From NCBI GenBank assembly GCA_005223375.1, contig RXOD01005815.1:1-12405 (forward strand): a stretch of DNA of 12,405 nt, written 5' to 3'. Of this stretch, positions 8,541 to 12,405 are shown piece after piece (position 1 is the stretch's first letter; every line of letters starts with the position of its first letter). The position numbers were made by a program, and so were the translations under genes. Source of the DNA: Amoebophrya sp. AT5.2 (Eukaryota > Sar > Dinophyceae > Syndiniales > Amoebophryaceae). Below the pieces are notes generated by a model. That model had not been told where the DNA came from, did no database searches, and was given only the letters and a program-made list of their open reading frames with translations.

Positions 8541-10254
8541 TATATTTTTCAGTTGAGTTCTTGTCTATAAAACAACTGACGCGATGAAAGGCTTTAGTGA
8601 CAGAGGACTAAAAATAAACGAGGAGCGCCGCAGCCGCTCGACGCGCTCGCGATTGATTTCGGTTCTGTCAGAAGTTGCGCAAGGGACGACTTCAGCAAAT
8701 AAAAGAAACTCAAAGTGGATTTTTTTTTTGTTTGCCTTATGGTCATGGACATCAGGCCGTGGCAGCACAATCGCGTCGTTAACTTCATTTTCAAACCCTG
8801 GCGCGCCGCGCAAGTATTCATTGCTGCATCTTCTCGGAATGGATCTCCGCACCAAAAATGGGGCAGTCGCCGTAGATGAAGTGATACTAAAAGAAGCTGA
8901 AACTACAGGAACAGGATCCATCGATAGCGCAATCGGGCAGTCGCAGTGGTATTAGGCAGTAACTAATAGGCAATGTGACAGTAAGTGGTCACAAGAAAAA
9001 TCAAAGGAACTACACGATTGCTGACCGCTTCACGAGCGAAAGATCAGAGCTGGTTCTTCACGCCTTGACGCACTCGCCACCGAAGGGCAGCCGCCGCCCA
9101 AGTCGGGAAGACCCATTCTTGCCCCCTTCTCGCGGCCACTTCCTCACTTACTACCTGGTCCGGTCATAGCATGAGCAGGCGCAGCAGGAGGGGCCGATCT
9201 CGACGAACCAACTCGGAAAAACGATTTTCAGGGGTCTGCTTCGACACGAGAAACGTCTGCTTCTACACGAGAAACCGCCGTGCTTCTACAACACGAGAAA
9301 CCTCGGAACAGACTCACTATAACGAAGCACGCGTGAGACTGAGAGTGACAGTGAGACTGCGCGAAAAGGACGACAATACTCAGCCCCCCTCTGCTCAGTA
9401 CTAGGAGCAGGAGGAAAAGCAACAGGTCCACTTTCGACGCTTCGTGCGAGTTTTGTTTTTGTAGAGCCTCGCCATCCACTCCCGTCGTGGATCGTGTCTT
9501 ATTCCCGATGGACGAGCCTCGTCACTCGCTTGCATCGCCCCTCAAAAAGAGCAGACGCATTTCATTTTCAACGGTTGGATTTGAAGAAGACTCCCATAGA
9601 AAGGGTGGTCTCATCATCTTGAGTTTGTTCACCTAGACCTTCGTGAACGTGATCGTGGCGACGGCGCTGTAGATGTTACAACAAAGGGTCAAGTACCGAT
9701 GATCAGCGCTGCAGCTCTTGCTGGCACGTGCAGCTCCACTAACTACACTTCTGCAATAAACCAATGGGTACACCTTGCTTGCACACAACTGTGAAGAGCA
9801 CAGGAAGTAGGAACAGGTATGTTCATACATAAGAGCAGTTCGGTTTTACATCAGTAAAAATTGGGTTGGTGAAGTGGCAATCAATGGTTCAAGTTGAGCT
9901 GGTGCTCAAACAAACGACACTTTGTTCTGGTCACAGTTTCAATTTCAAGCGTCAAGGGCAAGAAGTAGAAGTCAACGTCGAGAAAATACAGCGATGTTCA
10001 TTCTGCGAAAAAATATTCATATTCATACCCCAGAGTGAGTAGAGATCATAGTGCTGCGAGAAAAGCGAAGTGAGTCGTTCTTGAAGTTCGTAAAAGAGAA
10101 CAGTAGGGCGTAGAAGTTGTCAAAACTTGAGCATCGGTAGTTGCGCGGCCACAATTTTCAACACCAAATGTCGTCGTACTTCGTTCTTCTTCGACGAGGC
10201 GAGGTTGCCTCGCCAACCCCTGCTGCCCGATATTTTTTCTTCACGCTACAACCA
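8541..10254. other. Intergenic region between RPN1 start and CAF1-like stop
   Basis: About 1.7 kb, expected to hold the CAF1-like 3' UTR and the RPN1 promoter and 5' UTR. No frame on either strand matches a protein I know. Short open frames (for example minus 8565-8921 and plus 8584-8955, which overlap each other) lack recognisable domains. A run of ten T is at about 8719-8728, short tandem repeats are at 9234-9301, and a GTGAGACTGAGAGTGACAGTG simple-sequence stretch is near 9333-9360. A 3' exon-like segment on the minus strand (an AG followed by codons for AVATITFTKV and a stop near 9633-9665) could not be joined in frame to anything and is not called. No tRNA, rRNA or spliced-leader gene was recognised. 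Confidence 0.55.
9234..9301. repeat. Three tandem copies of a ~21-bp repeat
   Basis: Copies at 9234-9254 and 9255-9275 share 20 of 21 bases (GTCTGCTTC.ACACGAGAAAC); a third, divergent copy with a small insertion is at 9276-9301. It lies in the intergenic region about 700 bases upstream of the RPN1 ATG. Confidence 0.9.
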
Positions 10255-12405
10255 CTAGTGCGGCACTTTTTTCGCCCCGAAGCCGTGCTGCAGTGCTCCC
10301 CCTGCTGCGGTCACCACCTCGCTGTTTCTTCCGCTGGGAACAACTCCGCCGACCCCCATCCCGCTCGTCGGGAACAAGGGCGCGATTTTCGGAAAAACAA
10401 TTTTCAGGCTGGTCGGTTTCCCATCGTACTCGGACAGATCGAGGAACTTTCCGTCCCGCACGCCCTGCTCATATTTCTTCAACGCCGCTATGGACTCTTC
10501 GTTGCTCCGCGAAAAAAACAGACTCGTGAAGTCGTGGAAATTGGCAATGCAGCGCTTCGGAAAGAACGTGTCCAATTCGCGGTAGAACTCCTCCACCGTC
10601 TCCGGCAACGGCACGTGCCCCTTCAAAACCTGCAACACGTGCGCGAGGTCGTAGAGGCCGCGGAAAATCTGGGCGGGGTTGATGTCCTTAGCAACGCGGT
10701 CCCGATAATCGGGGAGAGACTCAATCTTCGCGTCGAAAGGAAGCATCAGGCCGTAGCTGTTGGAGTTGTGTTGATAATTGCATTGGGGGTTGCGATGAAG
10801 TTTTAAATAGAATTTAATAGATACATTGGTGAGCAGGAGCACGAGTCCGCTGGTGTGGAAGAGTCAGGCGGCTGGTGTGGAAGAGTCCGCTGGTGTGGAA
10901 GAAGCCCTGGACAGTCAGGCTCAGGCTCTACTAGGGCAGGCACAGGCAGGGGCCGGCAGGTGGGCTTGGGAGGAGGCAAGGGAGATTGGGACAGATCCGA
11001 TAGGTCCCTCATCTATCGATCCTCTAAGACTGGTAGTCCTCCCTGAGGAGCAGTAGACTCCATCGGCCCATAGGCAGGCCAGTTGTTGCACCACTAGGGA
11101 AAAAACACAAATTCCGAAACTTCTGAGGCTAATCCTCCCCTTCTCAACAACAACATTTTCTTTAATGAAATCTGTGTGCCTTAAATAATCAATTTGTGTC
11201 ATTGTCAAACTAGATTTAATTAGATTGATTGATACATTGGTATCCAGGTGACTTCCTCCGTGAGCACGAGTCCGCTGGTGTGGAAGAGTTCGGCGAATTT
11301 TTTGCTGTCGACGCAGACGCGCTTGCTCTGCATGGTTGGGTTCTGAAAACTCCCCGCCTCCACCAGCTTCCGCATCGCGTCCACGGAGTACAGCTCGTTG
11401 TGCAAGTTGTACTGGAAGTGAAACCTGTGTTTATCCGATCCCAGGGGTTTCCGGCGCTCGATTCATTCCGGAATTCAATCCTAATCGGTCTCAGCACTCT
11501 TACTCTTTGTATTGTAAAACTAAAACTAAAAGTTAGTGGTCATACAACATCATGCTTTTTGGGTGAAGCAACTGCTTCTCACTTACTTTCTGGCTCTGTT
11601 GCGGAGGACGTCTGGCTCTAAAAGCCAAAATAAATGTAGTACGCGGCTTTGATGAAGTAGAATCAAGTAGATGTATAAAATGTTACCGGAAGGTTTTGTA
11701 GAGCGGATCAATCTTGTTGCCGTTTTCGTCCTTGCTCCGGCAGATGGTGAGATCCAACTGGATCAGATTGGTACCTGCCGGGAAGGGATTATGAGAAGTG
11801 GTTTGAAAACAATTACTTATCCTTATCAAGATCTTGAATCGGTAAAAGCAGCTCCAGAGCATTCGCTGCAGCCGTAGCATATGTAAAAAAGAAAAGTATG
11901 TGTAAGTACAATCCACGTTGCTCCTGAGCGTTGCGTAGTGGTGCTCGAGGAAGCTGTCCACCGGGATCGTGGGGCGCAGAACCAGCCCGGGGAAGAAGCT
12001 CTCGATCCCGATGTAGGGGTCGAAGTCCAGGTTTTTCAGCTCCTCGAAGGCGTCTTCCACGTTGTCCTGATAGATGTTGTACACGTTGGAGTACTGCGGA
12101 TGCGGGTTCTGCGGCGTGATCGAGCTGCCCCCGCCTTGTTGTCCTGGAGGGGGCCCTCCGCCGCCGCCGGCTGTCTGCGAGGACCCGGCAGCAGAAGTAC
12201 CGCCGCCGCCTCCCGCCCCTGCGGAGGAAGAACCCCCCGCTCCTCCCCCGCTTGATTGATTATGATTTTGATTGCCATTACTACCCCCGCCAGGGGGGCC
12301 GCCGCCGCCCGCTCCGCCGGGCGCGGCTCCGCCTCCCCCGCCGGAAGCAGACGATCCGGTCGGTACGCCGGACCCGGAGCCGCCACCGGCTCCCAGCGGT
12401 GGCGG
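10255..12405 (-). CDS. CAF1: CAF1/POP2-like CCR4-NOT subunit (RNase D fold), 5' partial, apparently lacking catalytic residues
   Basis: Relative of CNOT7/CNOT8, the deadenylase that shortens mRNA poly(A) tails within CCR4-NOT. Minus-strand exons: 12405 (edge)-11910, 11774-11687, 11424-11236, 10756-10255; 1275 bases, 424 residues plus stop. The visible N-terminus is about 110 residues of Gly/Ser/Pro-rich low complexity. Then come NVYNIYQDNVEDAFEELKNL, YIGIESFFPGLVLRP (aligned to the family's YVAMDTEFPG block), LRSNVDCTNLIQLDLTI across exons 1-2, KTFRFHFQYNL across exons 2-3, KKFAELFHTSGLVLTEEVTW, and GLYDLAHVLQVL (family YDFGYLIKIL) with a family-like LDTFFP segment. The first catalytic D-x-E is E-S-F here; the Asp of the YDF block is kept; the usual C-terminal H....D block is not seen. 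There is an extra segment of about 35 residues before GLYDLAHVL. It ends in GFGAKKVPH-stop. The family call rests on several ordered blocks; activity is doubtful. Confidence 0.82.
10757..11235 (-). other. CAF1-like intron (GT-AG, 479 bp) with duplicated exon end and donor site
   Basis: Starts GTATCAATCA and ends CTCCAACAG, splitting an Ile codon; removal gives TWIPIYGLMLPFDAK. Bases 10837-10863 match exon bases 11262-11288 at 27 of 27 positions, and 10820-10830 match 11231-11241, which spans the donor. Two further partial copies of the exon motif (TGGTGTGGAAGA) follow at 10872-10885 and 10891-10902. The junction is supported by phase but lies in a segment not conserved in the family. Confidence 0.75.
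11425..11686 (-). other. CAF1-like intron (GT-AG, 262 bp)
   Basis: Starts GTAACATTTT and ends AAACACAG, splitting an Arg codon (CG|G). Removal gives YKTFRFHFQYNL, aligning without gaps to the family's Trp-Gln-Phe-Asn-Phe block. Confidence 0.88.
11775..11909 (-). other. CAF1-like intron (GT-AG, 135 bp)
   Basis: Starts GTACTTACAC and ends CCCGGCAG, splitting a Cys codon (T|GT). Removal gives SNVDCTNLIQLDLTI, aligning without gaps to the family. The first nine bases, GTACTTACA, equal those of RPN1 intron 1. Confidence 0.9.
12120..12405 (-). repeat. Gly/Ser-rich low-complexity coding tract
   Basis: GC-rich stretch, largely GGC/GGA/GGG codons on the minus strand, encoding Gly-rich runs broken by a short Asn/Gln patch (SNGNQNHNQSS). 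It is open in the CAF1-like frame to the window edge and contains no Met, so the start lies outside. Confidence 0.8.

Noticed and set aside
8584..8955. Plus-strand 123-codon open frame upstream of RPN1
   Set aside because: Overlaps an equally long minus frame, no family match, no codon-use support.
9633..9665. Possible extra 3' exon of the CAF1-like gene (acceptor then AVATITFTKV-stop)
   Set aside because: I could not find a donor in the last CAF1-like exon that joins it in frame, and the peptide is not the missing catalytic block.
11609..11634. Minus-strand TTATTTTGGCTTTTAG resembling part of the dinoflagellate spliced leader
   Set aside because: Only about nine consecutive bases agree with the spliced leader end and it lies mid-intron; chance similarity is likely.

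Overview
The window is nuclear DNA of a eukaryote. Three protein genes all lie on the minus strand, head to tail, and two of them are split by spliceosomal introns that I located by restoring family-conserved protein across each junction. Seven introns are GT-AG. The eighth has no usable GT-AG pair and is instead bounded by a hexamer direct repeat and terminal inverted repeats, like an introner element. One-way gene order, GC-rich exons and a non-canonical introner-like intron fit an alveolate, most like parasitic dinoflagellates of the Amoebophrya/Syndiniales type. This is an inference; other introner-bearing protists are not excluded.

Layout, left to right. 1-4227 (minus): a 5' portion of a ubiquitin-specific protease (peptidase family C19) that runs off the left edge. 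It is one uninterrupted reading frame of 1409 codons carrying an N-terminal hydrophobic segment, helical charged stretches, a ubiquitin-interacting motif, the catalytic Cys box and the QQDA box. Two long near-perfect hairpins lie inside the frame. 4228-5275: intergenic. 5276-8540 (minus): complete ribophorin I (OST1/RPN1), six exons, 749 residues. 8541-10254: intergenic with short tandem repeats and no gene I can support. 10255-12405 (minus): the 3' portion (424 residues, 5' end off the right edge) of a CAF1/POP2-like (CCR4-NOT) RNase D-fold protein in four visible exons, whose first catalytic acidic motif is changed and whose C-terminal catalytic motif is not seen.

The three genes act in different housekeeping pathways (deubiquitination, ER N-glycosylation, mRNA deadenylation) and nothing suggests they form one system. 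The most interesting material is in the introns: the introner-like element at 6809-7239, and two other introns that carry a second copy of the end of the preceding exon (8039-8065 and 10812-10863), suggesting introns here grow or arise by duplication as well as by element insertion.
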